From Cenococcum geophilum 1.58 (Eukaryota > Ascomycota > Dothideomycetes > Gloniales > Gloniaceae): a stretch of 64,000 nucleotides of DNA. The translations under genes and the position numbers were made by a program. Below, one piece after another: positions 34,200 through 46,639 of the stretch (within the stretch, counting starts at the first letter, position 1; the number at the start of each line of letters is the position of its first letter). Below the pieces are notes generated by a model, which worked only from the letters and a program-made list of their open reading frames with translations, was not told where the DNA came from and ran no database searches. The DNA lies in assembly GCA_001692895.1 (NCBI GenBank), contig KV748177.1:5680130-5744129 (forward strand), read 5' to 3'.

Positions 34200-36649
34200 G
34201 TAACTTATCTAAGGCCGCCTTTAAGAATGCATCCTTATAGCCTATATAAATGGTAGAAAGGAGGCATTTAACTAATTCCTCGTCGGTTTCCTTATCTAGC
34301 CTTTCCTCTCTATTATTAATAATTCGGTTAATCTTATATAGGCTCGTTATAAAGACCTTATTATCCTTCCGGTATATATTAAAGTAAAACACTATAGCGC
34401 TAATTGCGGCAATGTCTATGGTAGGGGGGTTAACTAATAATAGGGGCGTATATAACTTTAGGGACTTCTAGGGTACTAGCGTTATTATTACTCCTTTTAG
34501 CTCCTGTTACATCTTTTAGAGGTTATCCCTTATATCCTATTAATACGTTCTTTTCCATAACGGTTAGATCTGTGCGATTTAGATATTATCTATATCATTA
34601 TCTGTCCCGCTTCCGTATATAGAGTCCTTTTTAAATATAGCGCTTTAGGAGAGTATCTTTATTAGTACGGAGTTCTTTCTAGCTTTATAGTGGGCGTCCT
34701 CTTAGGCAAAGGCTAGATCACGGGCCCGGATATTCTGCTAGTAGGTAGGGTTAGCCCTTGCGGCTAGTGTTTTGCGGTTGGTTCGGATCTCCTTAATAAA
34801 GGAGGGCAACCTTAGTCTATCCTCTGGCTAGACAAACCGTCTTTTTTGCACATTTAACTAAATATCAAAATAGGACATCCATTTTCGTCTAAGGATTATA
34901 TCGTGGGACCCTAGGTCTAGGATATAAAAGGGGATACTATATTAGCGTTATCCATTAAGAGCGATATATAACTTTAAGATGTAGGTAATAGGCCAACCGG
35001 CTTAGCCGTTATAGCCCTTTACCTAAATAGGCTTCTCTAGTTAGATGGCTTCTGTATTTAGAAACTTAGCAACATTATTTATATAGGCAGTATTTATAAA
35101 GGCGAAGCTATTTACTCTAGTGTTAATAAGGGCGGTTATATTAACTTTATATCTATTTTAAGATACTATATATAGAACCGTGAAATGCTTTCTACCTATT
35201 AACTAACTAAAATTAATCTTTTTAAGATCGATAGGGTACCCTAGGGGGAAGTCTTTCCCTAGGGTTCTTCTTTTCCTAACTTATCGGACGTTTCTCCTTC
35301 CTCCATCTCCTTAATATCGCCTATATCCTTTAGCTCCAGGCAGGATAAGGCAAAGTGACCTTACTTATTACAGTTAAAGCATATAGCCGAGGTAGGGTTA
35401 ATTGGAGTATTATAGCGAATACTAGTTAATGGCGTGGTATATGGCTAGTTAGGTAAGGCTCGCTGGTGCGTAGTTATAACCGCCTTTAGTATAAGAGTAG
35501 TTATAACTTGTCTTCCTGCTCTAGCTTCTATAGGTATAGCTAGCGAGTTCTAATCGTTATAGAGTCGCTTCTACCAATTAGGGCGGGTATTAATCCGCTT
35601 TAGTTCTAAGTCTAATAATAGGCAATAAGCTGTAAGTTTTTTGTAGGTTAGTAGGTTATCTAAGGTTACAGCAATCTTTTCTTATAGCTGGATTGTTAGC
35701 TTATTATATAGGTCTAATCGGTAGTTCTTAAGGGGAACCTAGCCTTCTCCTATAAGGTATAGGAATTGAGTCTGGAATTTAGCAAAGGGTTAGTTTGGTT
35801 TTATTATTAGGTAATTATAGTTATAATAGGTATCCCGTACTTTGTTTAGGTTAATATAGATAGCCGCTAGGTGCCGTATTATCTCATTAATAGATATAAA
35901 TTGGATAGGGAAGTCGTCCTTAAACTTAGCTTAAAGGTGCCGTTGGGCGTCCCTAGTAGTTTAACTAAAGAGGTAGAGCATTTTAGCTTCTTTGGAAAGG
36001 AAATAGTTATAATTAACGCGGAGCTTTCCTTATACTTAAATCCTCTAATTCTTAAAGGTAGGGTCTATCCCGTCAGATAGTGGTAGGGGGTTAGGGAGCT
36101 TAACGGACTTTAATTACTTCGTTATTGTATCCGTACTCCCTAGTATATCGCATTTAGTAAAGTAAATAGGTTAACTAGGGCTTTAAAAAGGGGAAGCTAG
36201 GCTATTTTATAGGGCCGTAAGGCTTTCTAGGATCTCTTATAGGGTCTCTTATATATTTCTTGCTTTAAGATAATCGGCTTCCTAGCTAGCTGCGAGGGCG
36301 CGAATCTGCTCACGTATGTCTATGATATTATCATTATCTTCGATTTCTGATCCCAATTAGATCTTAGGTTCCTCTTAGGTAAAGGCAGCTCTCTTAGATA
36401 AGCTTACTTTAGGTGCCATCGTTAGCTTCCTAAGGTTCGTCGGTATTATACGCTTTAGTTTCGATTCTAGGGGTATAGGTTTAGTCCTGTCTGGCTTATA
36501 AGGTAAGATATTATCTAGGCCTTTCTAGGCAATATAGAGTTGTTTTAGTGTCTAAGTATAGCGCGTTAATGCGTTATTATAGACGAAGTTTCTTTGGGGT
36601 GGGATATTATTAAGGCCTTCCCAGGTAAGGTAGGGAGAGCTTAGTATAA

Positions 36650-36860
36650 TATTACGGCTTAAACAAATGCCTCTAAACCGAAGCTTAAACGAATGCTATA
36701 TTACCAAGATACTAAGCTAAAGAGAAGGAAAAGGGGTTGCTAGGACCGATGTAAACAAATATATAGGGTAAGCCGCTAAGGCGCTAGCTTTAGGCGGGCT
36801 AATTGTAGGTCGGCAGAATATGGCAGAATTTGGCAGGTAACGTGCGATAGCGCCGTTACA
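36650..36860 (-). repeat. 5' LTR of the Gypsy element
   Basis: 211 bp, matching 30671-30881. Its outer terminus reads CGTTACA and is followed by the GCGTG duplication; the other end starts TATTACGG, a mutated TGTCACGG. Confidence 0.92.
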
Positions 36861-37013
36861 GCGTGTCTCTAATTAGTCACCCTTACGGTGACTTATCAGC
36901 CCCCTGTTTAGGCACCGCGATCCTTATAATCCTTTGCTTTCGACACCTATTAGACAAGAATCAATTCAACAGTTAATAGGCCAATTAAGTGCACTTGGGT
37001 GATACCGACACTA
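36861..37013 (-). mobile_element. Displaced 5' end of the deleted Copia element
   Basis: On the minus strand this begins TGTCGGTATCACCC at 37013 and runs to the GCGTG duplication of the Gypsy. Continuity resumes at 30670, where the sequence goes on to a TTCTAACA end and then gag. It reads as a 5' LTR of about 175 bp split by the insertion. Confidence 0.6.
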
Positions 37014-37647
37014 GGTTTTACTAACCTCCTACTAAAACTTACTATATTTAGCATATATTTTCTACTACTAGATATTAAAAATATTTCTTAAAAATTTTAT
37101 ATCTTATAGGGATTTGCTTTTCTTAAAACTCTCTCTACTTAAATTTTTATTTAAAAAGTATAAAAAATTATTATAAGGTTATAAACTTAAAAATGAGTAA
37201 AAAAAATGCAATTTCCTATACAAATTTGAAAAAATGAGGGTACAAAGGGTTATAATAAACTTTTACACTTTTAAAATAAAAATTTAAATAAAAAAAGTTA
37301 TAGTAAACCTAAATGTCTATATGATATTAAATTTAAAAAAAAGTAATTTAATATTTAGTAGTAGAAAATATATATTATAGATTTTAGATTCTAGTAAAGA
37401 ATTAATAGGATTTCTAAAGGAGTTATCGATTTTAAATTTTTAAAAAGGGTATAATAGCTAGGTTTTATATAAAATATAAACTTAAAATATTTTTTATAGC
37501 TTTAGAATTAATTATATGGTTGTTATATAGTAATTTAGCAAGGTGGGTTGTCTAAAAAATGCGCTTAGACGGACACTTTTGACGAGGGACTGTAACCCGG
37601 GTCGTAACCGCGCCAAATCAGCCCCCCCGATATGTGATAGACATTCC
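37014..37647. other. AT-rich sequence and a short unique remnant
   Basis: 37020-37530 is strongly AT-rich without recognisable features. About 37540-37647 is less AT-rich; a minus-strand frame of 68 codons crosses it but shows no family. It ends at the hAT terminus. Confidence 0.45.
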
Positions 37648-38655
37648 CAGGGTTGTTTTGGATAAATCTTATCGCGATAAAATACAATGGATATCCTTAT
37701 CGCGATAAGTCTTGGCATACCCCAAATAAATTTTTAGTTGCCCTTCTCCCCCTATTATTATATAAAATATAGCTTTAGAAGTGAAATTAGAAGCTCTTAA
37801 ATCTATTAATACCTCTAAATTAAAAAATATAAGAGGTTGCTTAGCTCTTTTAATATAGGAGCATACCCGTCTATTAGGTAGTAATAAGCCTATATAAAAT
37901 AAAAAAGCCTATCTTTTATTCTATTATAAATACTATATAGAGTTATACGCTATATAGTCAACTTCTAACTTCTAAAACTACTTAGCGTTAAAGTATAGCA
38001 TTATAGTTAAGCCTAAAACTAGTTATACAAAAGAAGCAATATAGGATTAATTAAAAGACCTTTACCTTAAAGCGTTATCTTAAAATAAGACAGAAGAGCT
38101 AGATTTAAAAGTACTCCGAGCGGTCCTAAATAAGGAAGTTATTAATAAGGCCCTTATTATATTAATTATCGTATAAAACCTACTATTTTAGATAGTTAAG
38201 TGGCTAGAGTTCTATATTCTTCTATAATCGATTAATCCTAAAGTAGATAGCTATGTAACTATAGCTATCGGTATACTTACATTATTAACGTACACAAATA
38301 TTACTTATAGTGGTACGTATGCGGTATTAAAGTTAGTAGTTAATTAATAGTCTAGAAATAGGGGTTTACTCTAAGGTTAGATTAGCTAGCCTCGCTTCAT
38401 AGTCTCGTAACCACGTCACGTGACTAACATTCCGACAATAGCCTACTTAGTAGTTAGTAAAAAGATCTATAACTTATAGCTATTGTAAAAGGATATTGTA
38501 TAAAAGAGGCTATAGTCCGTACTAATAAGTATTTATCTCTTTATCGATATCTAGACCTCTCTAAATAATTACCTTCTCCTTATAATTTGCGGCCATTTTA
38601 TTAATAGCTAGGAAAAGCTTATAAGTGCTCTTCTTGGCCTTTATACAGTAGCCTT
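37648..38655 (+). mobile_element. hAT transposon, left part
   Basis: Begins CAGGGTTGTTTTGGATAA, a hAT-type end that recurs inverted at 55500-55517. Two copies of the palindrome TTATCGCGATAA (37669 and 37698) lie just inside and may be subterminal binding sites. The plus strand reads a degraded hAT transposase N-terminal half, with NLLFRIVKWLEF near 38170 and IDIWTSLNNYLLLIICGHFI near 38540-38610. It is cut at 38655 by a Gypsy with the duplication GCCTT and resumes at 53917. Confidence 0.8.
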
Positions 38656-38819
38656 TATTATAGTACTGCAGTGAAGTAGACTAAATAACTACGTTATGGT
38701 ATAAAGAGGAGAAGAGGCGAAAGGGGTATTATATATAGATAGTAGGGCCAGCCGCTAAAGCGCTAGTGGTAGGCTAGCTAATAGTAAGAAACAGTATAAG
38801 ACAGGTTAGTGCCATAACA
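38656..38819 (-). repeat. 3' LTR of the second Gypsy
   Basis: 164 bp; the ends TATTATAG and CCATAACA are mutated forms of TGTTACGG and CCGTGACA of the partner at 53753. Confidence 0.9.
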
Positions 38820-39043
38820 GTACTCCCCTCCCCTAGAAGGTTTGGTCCCTAAACTAAATAAGTAGCTTTAAAATAGAATATTATAGTACTAGTAAATTAC
38901 CGTCGGATTACCGTTAGATTACTATTACGTAATAGTAAACTGCGGTTATATGGCCAGTTTAATAAATGGCGTCAGCAGAACTTTACACCGCTACCTAAAT
39001 TAATTAGGCGTGGCGTTCTTAGCGAGAACCTAACTAATTAGAC

Positions 39044-39066
39044 AACTTTAACCGCCGGTTAAAGTT
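39044..39066 (-). promoter_or_regulatory. Shared 3' palindromic motif, second Gypsy copy
   Basis: Perfect palindrome arms AACTTTAACCG and CGGTTAAAGTT around one base, about 225 bp from the 3' LTR, with the same TCTAATTAG flank in element sense as the copies at 31104 and 52055. Confidence 0.7.
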
Positions 39067-40870
39067 CTATAAGATCTTAACTTCTCTAAATTATCGTAGT
39101 TATTATCCACGGCCTTAGTATAGCGAGTCTCTCTTATCTTATACCTAGTCTAGGGGTCTAGGCTTTTTAGGGTGTTGTTTATAGAACTTTAGTAGTACGC
39201 GCTCGTACCCTTTTAGGGACTTCTCGGGTTCCTAGGTTTTCTTATTATAATACTTCCACTTAATATAATATATTAAGCCGTGCTTATCTCTTTATTTATT
39301 ATATACATTAAGGATTTTTTTTAAATTCCCACTTATCCGTAATATTGCCGTTATTATCTCTTTTAGCTATCCTGCCTATAATATTGCGGCGTTCCTCTTT
39401 ATTAATGTATACTTAGCTAGGGATCTCTTTAGGGAGCTAAAGATGGACTTTTAAAGTATAAAAAGACTTATTAACACGAATATAGTCTAGGAGGTCTACT
39501 ATAACTACCCCTTTATAGGCGGCTAAGATAGGCTAGGGTCTATCCTAGTTATTATCCCATTTCCTCTTAGGCCGGTTAGTCTTTATATTTTTAAGGCTAA
39601 CTATAACTATATTATCCTTTTTAAATATTATACCTTTATCCCGTTTTATATTAGCGTTATTTTTATAGCATTGCTAGGAGATATAAGCTAGGGCCTTAAG
39701 CTAAGTTAGGATACGCTTAAAGCGGTTAGTAATAGTATTAGCTTATAGGTACTCTTTCTTTATATATATAAATAGGGCTAATAGCTAGGGGCCTACTGGT
39801 TTAATACCTAAACGTAGGTTGTAGCTATAGTTAGTAAAGAACGGTAAGATTTCTATGGTTTTATTAACCTAGTTATTTATAGTAAACTTAGTAAGGGGGG
39901 GCTAATCTACCTAGTTATCTTAGGTAAAGCTTACGAAAGCGCATAGATACTTATTTATTGCTACGTTAATAATCTTAGTCTAGCTATCTATTTTAGGGTA
40001 CTATATAAAACTAGGGCTTAGAGTTACCTTTAGGCGCTAGTTTAGGCGGCGCTAGAAGTTAAAAAATAAATAAAGAGCCTCTATTGGAGATAATGGTACT
40101 TAGGGCGCTATATAACTTATAGATAGTATAGATAAATGCTTTAATAAGCTCCTTTATATCTAGGCTAGTGATAGGGATAAAGTGTCTTATTTTCATTAGG
40201 CGGTTAATAATAATAAAGATATATTTATATGTTTTGCTATTATAAAGGCACTTAGGTAGGTTAACGATATAGTTAATAGAGATATTAGTTTATAGGCGGA
40301 CTAGTAGTTTTAGTAGTTTTAGGAAACCGGGTAGTACTAAGCGTGGGGTCTTTATACGGAAGTAAAGAGCGTAGTCTTTTATAAAGGTAGCTGTAAACTA
40401 TAACATTGGGAAAATATTCGCAGGATGAGATTTAAGTAGACTTTGATTTTCGCGTTTCGCGTAATTGATATGCAATTTAACCAACTCGACACGCAATTAA
40501 CCAACTTAACACGCATTTAACTAACTTAACACGCAATTCAACTAACTTAATACGCAATTAACCAACTTAATACGCAATTCGACTAACTTAATACGCAATT
40601 AACCAACTTGATATATAATTCGACCAACTTAATACGCAATTAACCAACTTAATATATAATTTAACCAACTTAACATGCAATTAACACGCAATTAACTAAC
40701 TTAACATATTTAAAAGTTAAATAATACGCAGTTAACCTACTTAGCAACTTTAAAAGGTAACTGTATATTTCTTAATATGCAATTAAGGTAAAGTTGTATA
40801 CTATATATTTAACTATTATATATTATCTAATATAATCTTATTACAATCTTAATATAGTCTTATTACTTAG

Positions 40871-41303
40871 AGGCTCTGCACAAGGCTCTGCACGAGGCTC
40901 TACACGAAGCTCTACACGAAGCTCTGCGTACAGAGGCTCTGCACGAAGCTCTGCGCATAGAGGCTCTGCACGAAGCTCTGCGCATAGAGGCTCTGCACGA
41001 AGCTCTGCACGAAGCTCTGCACGAAGCTCTACGTACAGAGGCTCTGCACGAGGCTCTGCGCGAGGCTCTGCGTACGGAGGCTCTGCACGAAGCTCTGCAC
41101 GAAGCTCTGCACGAGGCTCTGCGCGAAGCTCTGCGTACGGAGGCTCTACACGAAGCTCTGCACGAGGCTCTGCGCGAAGCTCTGCATACGGAGGCTCTAC
41201 ACGAAGCTCTATACGAAGCTCTACGTACAGAGGCTCTGCACAAGGCTCTGCGCGAAGCTCTGCGTGAAGCTCTGCGTACNGAGGCTCTACACGAAGCTCT
41301 GCA
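40871..41303. repeat. Array B: 12-bp minisatellite
   Basis: Units of GCTCTGCACGAA with a higher-order pattern in which GCGTACAGAG or GCGCATAGAG separates groups of units. A minus-strand frame of 126 codons of RAS-CRAS repeats here is a by-product of the unit length. Confidence 0.9.
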
Positions 41304-41433
41304 TCGGGTCCCCGCTATATTCCCGATAGCGTCTACACGTGTCTCTGCCTATGTAGCCGCCTTATTTTTTACCCTTCCTTCCTTCCTTACATCCTCCCTA
41401 CCTAGGGAGGCACTAGAACGGCAGCCAGCAGAG

Positions 41434-42072
41434 GACCGTTGCTAGAACTAGATGACTATCGCTAGAATCAGACGACCGTCGCCAGAACCAGACGACCGTT
41501 ACCAGAACCAGACGACCGTCGCCGTCGCCAGACGACCGTCGCCAGAACCAGACTATCGCCAGAGCCAGACAACTGTCGCCAGAACCAGACGACCGTTACC
41601 AGAACCAGACGACCGTCGCCAGAGCCAGACAACCGTCGCCAGAGCCAGATGACCGTCGTCAGAACCAGACGACCGTCGTCAGAGCCAGACGACTATCGCC
41701 AGAGCCAGACAACTGTCGCTAGAACCAGACGACCGTCGCCAGAACCAGACGACCGTCGCCAGAACCAGATAACCGTCGCCAGAACTAGACGACTATCGCC
41801 AGAGCCAGACAACTGTCGCTAGAACTAGACGACCGTCGCCAGAACTAGACGACCGTTACCAGAACCAGACGACCGTTACCAAAACCAGACGACCGTCGCC
41901 AGAACCAGACGACCGTCTCTAGAGTTAGACGACTGTCGCCAAAACCAGACNACTGTCGCCAGAGCCAGACGACCGTCGCTAGAACCAGACGACCGTCGCC
42001 AGAACTAGACGACCGTCTCCAGAGTTAGACGACCATTGCCAGAACCAGACAACTGTCGCCAGAGCCAGACGA
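41434..42072. repeat. Array C: 20-bp minisatellite
   Basis: Near-contiguous 20-bp units, consensus GACCGTCGCCAGAACCAGAC, with C/T and G/A variants. There are no unique spacers between units, so it is not a CRISPR array. Confidence 0.92.
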
Positions 42073-45000
42073 CAACGACTAGCCAGCGAATACTATAAAC
42101 GATTCGATCGATTGATTAAATTAAGGTAGCACAGACAGGTAGGCACAAACAGGGAGATACTAATGGGTAGGTAGATGTAGACAGGTAGGCAGATACAGAT
42201 AGGTAAGCAGATGCAGACAGGCAAGCAGATGTAGATAGGTAGGCGATGCAGACAGGTAGGCAATGTAGGCAGGTAGGTAAGTTAATAGGTAGATAGGTAG
42301 AAGAGAACCATCGCTATATTATATTAAATTATCTAAAATAATAATATTTATTTTGCTAGCCTTATAAATAGCTTTAAANTAGCTTTTATTTATTTAAAAT
42401 ATGCTATTAGTATAAAAGAGGTAAATATAATTATGGTTGCCAAATGCACAGATTGCTGGCAGGTTGTGCGCAGGTTGCGCGTAGGCTACGCGCAGGCTGC
42501 GTGTCAAAAAAACACGACATAGGCTAGTCGGTCGAGTTGCCAAATGACCTCAACTGCGCGCCAATTGCGTCAACTACCAGCCATTAAGGCCATTGAAAGG
42601 GTACCATATTTTCCCGATGAAAATACCTAGCTACTAATAGGTTTAATTAAGGAGGTCTAGTGTCTTAACGCGGCCTAGGTGGCCTGTAGGACCCAAACTA
42701 TATATACGGTATATAACTTCTAATTAGAGTTTAGGTAAATTAGGGACAAATACTTAATTCCTATGTTAATAATTAAATATTTGGATTTATTATAGCGGAG
42801 TAACTTCCTAATCTGCTTGGGCTAACGGCGTACTTTATGGCCTTCCCATTCGCGTAACGTAGCCAATATATCCCTAGCAAGTTTATTTTCCTTATAGGCA
42901 TTCTTAATAAGCTCCTTAAGGGTTTTTTCTTAAGCTTTAGGTCTATTACTATAATAAAGTCTTTAACGCTTTAGTTTTAAGATTCGCTTAGTAGCTCTTC
43001 TAGGATAGCAAGGTTAACTTTTTTTAGTAGTAAAATAACGCGGTTTCGGTATTATAGACGTTTATTACTAGTATTAGCAGGTGCTACGCCTAAGAGGCGG
43101 CTAAGAGCGTTTAGGATTATAGCTTTAGTGCTAGGCCTATAAGTAATAACAAAGTTAAACTAAGAGAGGAACTTAGCCCAACGGACTTAGCGCTAGTTTA
43201 GTTATTTTATTATTATAAAAGTCTAGAGGTTCTTATAGTCCGTAATAATCTTAAATAGTTACTTAGTTCCTTATAATTTAGGGCGCTATTTTTTTAGTGC
43301 TTTTATAATTGCTAGAAGCTCCTTATTATATATCTTATAGTTATATTTAGGGGCGGAGTGTTTAGCAGAGAAGAATATAACTAGCTTAAGTTTGCTATCT
43401 TCGCTAGCTTAGTAAAGCACTCCTCCTAAAGCCTAGTTTAAGGCGTCTGTTTCTACTATAGTTTTCTTTATATAGTCGTAGTATGCTAAAACTGGTACTA
43501 TAGTAAATGCTATCTTTAGGGTCTAGAACGCCTGTACTTAATTAGGGCCCTATAACTAGCCGGTACTTTTCTTTAGTAGCCTAGTTATAGGCTTAACTAC
43601 CTTAGAAAAGCCTTAGATAAATTATTAGTAGAAGTTCGCAAAGCTAAGAAATTGCTATAGTTCCTTAACTAATATCGGGTCCTTCTATTCCTATAAGGCC
43701 TGCACCTTTTTAGGGTTTATAGTTATGCCATTAGTTAAGATAATTAAGCTAAGGTATTTTATTTTAGTAGTATAAAACTTAGACTTATTAATATTAATCT
43801 AGAGTCCAGTATTACTAAGTCTCTAGATAACTTAATTTATATATTTTATATACTTAGCACGTATTTTTAAGAAGATAAGGATATTATTAAAATACGTAGT
43901 ACAGTAGTTATTAAGGGCGTTATATAAAATATGGTTTATATAGTTTTAGAATATAGCGGGTGCGTTATAGAGACTAAATAGTATAACTAATATTTTATAG
44001 AGCCTAAACCAGGTAATAAATGCTATAAGCTATTTATAGCCTTCCGCAATCCGGATCTAATTAAATGCAGTAATTATATTAAGTTTAGTAAAGTACTTAG
44101 CGCTATAGAGTGCGTTAAGTGTCTTGTAGATTAGTAGTAATGGGTACTAATTTTTAATAGTAACTATATTTAGGCCTTAGTAGTTATAGTAGATTTATAT
44201 ACTGCCGCTAGGTTTCGCAGCAAGGAGGAGTAGTATAGCGGCTAGTAATGTTAACTCGCGGATAAAACCCTTATCTAGCATCTTGTTAATCCACTTCTTT
44301 ATATAACTAAGTTTAGTAGGTAAAAGTGGTCTGTTTTTATAATATAGGGCTTACTTTCTGGGTATAATCTTAATTTTATAGTCCTATAGTTAGTAAGGGG
44401 GTAGCTTATCTACGTTCTTAGGGAGGAAGTGTTTAATATATTTATAGAACTCTTTTAGTAAGCGTTATAAAATATCTTTACGGGTTAATCCTGGTTTGCC
44501 TTTTAGGAATTTTTTAATATTGGTATTAACTATCTTTTAGCATAGGAACTTAGACTTAGTTTTTAGGTTTATTTTAAGGAAGTTATAGAAATAAGGGGGT
44601 AGCGCTTTACGAGCTTCCTCTATTATATAGTTGCCTTCCACTAGCTAGCGGAAACCCCTTTTTAATAGGTTTGGTACTTCTATTAGGCCTATAGGTAGCT
44701 CTTTAAGTAGCTATTAATGCTCTTTTTATTTAACTAGTTCTACTAGCTCTGCTATATAGATCCTTATTACCTTTACGTCTTTTTATTTATAGAACTAGGT
44801 AAAATTAACGGTATAAGTGTATTTAATGTTATTTAGGTTAGGGCGTGTCTGGTTCTCTGGTGCTACGGCTAAGCTAGCGCGGCTTAGTTAGCCTAGGGGG
44901 GCGGAAACGAGGCGGCGGCGTTATATAGTACGCGCGGAAGATAGGTATAAGGTTAGGCGTTATAAGGGGAGGTCTTAATTGCTCTGGTTTTGGTCTTAGA

Positions 45001-46471
45001 TATAACGCCTTTAGCTGTTATATATGTGGTCACGTATACGTATAGTAAATAACTTAGAGTTAGGTGTCTTATTGGCTGGCCTAAGTTAAGTAGGTATATA
45101 TAGGGGACTTATAGTTCTGGCGGTGTTTATATTCTTAAGGGTAGGGCAGTAATCTAATCTTCTAGAATCTCCGCTTCGTTTACTGCATATATTGGCTCGC
45201 TAGTATTAGGTACCTCTTTTACTATTAGCTAATGGTATTTAAGCGTTAGCCGTGCGATGCGTCTATATAGTGCTACTTAGTTATAGTTAGGGATATGCTA
45301 TAGGAGATAGTTATAGGTATAGTAATTAGAGTTAAACTTAAGCTTTAGAACAGGGAAGTCTATTCTTAGGTTATACTTTTTAAGCTAGGGCATTCTAAGA
45401 ATTACTAGTATTAAGGGTAATAACTTTATAATATAGAAAAGTATAGATTCTATATAGTGGCCGATTATTATTTTTACTATAAAGTAATGGGTAATAAAGC
45501 TGGATAGGAGTCCGTTAGTAAGGCGGAGTAGTTTTAAAACTAGGAGTCTTTTTATTATAATATTATGCTTTTTTATAAGCGAGTTTTCGTCTGTAAACGC
45601 TAGTGCTATACTACCACTATTAATAAGGCTTAATGTTTTAATAAAGACTTTTAGGAGTGGGTTATGCGGTAAGGAGAGGTAAGTCTAGATAAGGATAGCA
45701 TTTCTATTATTATTTATTGTTCTAAGGTTAAGTGCTAGCTGGCTTAAAATAAGGTCTAACTAATCTAGTAGTATAGATCTAATTCTTTTATCCTCCTCCC
45801 CGTATGGTTTTAACCCTTAGAGGCAACTTAGTCTAAGGGTTGGCCTTTTAATAACTGGATTATAGGGCTTGGCTAGTGGCTATGGTCTTAGCTAGTATGT
45901 CCTAACGTGTTGGTCTTTAACAGTATATATATACTAGGGGGTACTTCTTTAATAATATGGCCGGTCTTACGATTAGTAGTAGTATAGAGTATTTATCCGT
46001 AGTTTGTATATAGGACTATTAGCTAGGGCTATATTAGGGAGGGAAATTATAGGAGTAGGTTTCTATATCTAAACCCGCGTCCTCGTCCCTAGTTACCGCC
46101 TTAATTACTATCCCCTTTGCTAAAGAATCTGCCGCGGCTAGGAGGAGGTTAGCGTGGTAGTATTAAAAGGGGATTTAGGTTTATCTAAGGGTTATAAGCA
46201 TCTTTCTAGTAGCTAGATTGGCTATATACTATACAGAGTTTATAATCTATATAATATCTTTAAACGTTATTAAGGAGGCTACTACTACCGCTGCCGAATT
46301 TGACGGCGTTAAGGTCTATTAGGTTATTCTATAGTACTAGTACTAAGGTATTATTATTAGGTAATATAGGTTAATATCCGCTAGCGGTGTTTAGCTTGGC
46401 AGTATTTAGCTTAGTATAGTAGGTATAGTTTTATAGGTTATAAGCGAATACGTCTATTTACTTACTCTAGC

Positions 46472-46639
46472 TGTCGGGAATGAGGCAAGCGGTCGTCACG
46501 TGACGCCGCGACACTAGCGTGGCGAGGAGTCTTAAGCTCCTCGCCCTCCCTCATTCCAATCAATAAGCTTTATTAACCAATATCACTATAACCCTACTCG
46601 AGTAGTCGTTATTGGTGAGCCACCCTGTGTAACTAATAC
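46472..46639 (+). repeat. 5' LTR of the Copia element
   Basis: Starts TGTCGGGAATGAGG and ends ACTAATA (a mutated ACCAACA), 168 bp. Contains the hairpin GAGTCTTAAGCTCC. Confidence 0.9.

Larger units (their letters stand above)
30671..36860 (-). mobile_element. Gypsy LTR retrotransposon, complete but RIP-inactivated
   Basis: LTRs of 211 bp (30671-30881 and 36650-36860), a GCGTG duplication at 30666-30670 and 36861-36865, and a polypurine tract complement (CCCCCCTCTTT) beside the left LTR put the element on the minus strand. Domains in order: gag; zinc knuckle CFNCNK-x-GHFALSC (about 35345-35390); protease; RT with YLDNILIY (about 33670-33705), where YLDD has lost its second Asp by a G-to-A change; RNase H (IYTDYKALEYF, about 33020); integrase core (IDFYKLPRDRDGY, SDYRPQF and KLKLSIAYYP, about 32050-32370). 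Stops throughout. It sits inside the deleted Copia. Confidence 0.93.
40404..42619. mobile_element. TIR-bounded element built of four tandem arrays
   Basis: Ends CATTGGGAAAATAT and ATATTTTCCCGATG form terminal inverted repeats of about 14 bp. Inside, in order: array A (40460-40707, 20-bp unit like ACGCAATTAACCAACTTAAT), an AT-rich spacer, array B (40871-41303, GCTCTGCACGAA with interspersed GCGTACAGAG), a spacer with repeated CCTTCC, array C (41434-42072, about 32 units of GACCGTCGCCAGAACCAGAC), array D (42133-42301, AGGTAGGCAGATRCAGAC-like), and a 300-bp tail. No transposase is seen, so it would be non-autonomous. Target duplication is not clear. It sits in the pol region of the second Gypsy. 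Confidence 0.75.

Noticed and set aside
35871-36080. Small plus-strand frame in the Gypsy element
   Set aside because: It is antisense to gag of a minus-strand element and has no domain.
41434-42072. CRISPR-like array of 20-bp repeats
   Set aside because: Units are contiguous without unique spacers, and the context is a eukaryotic transposon block.
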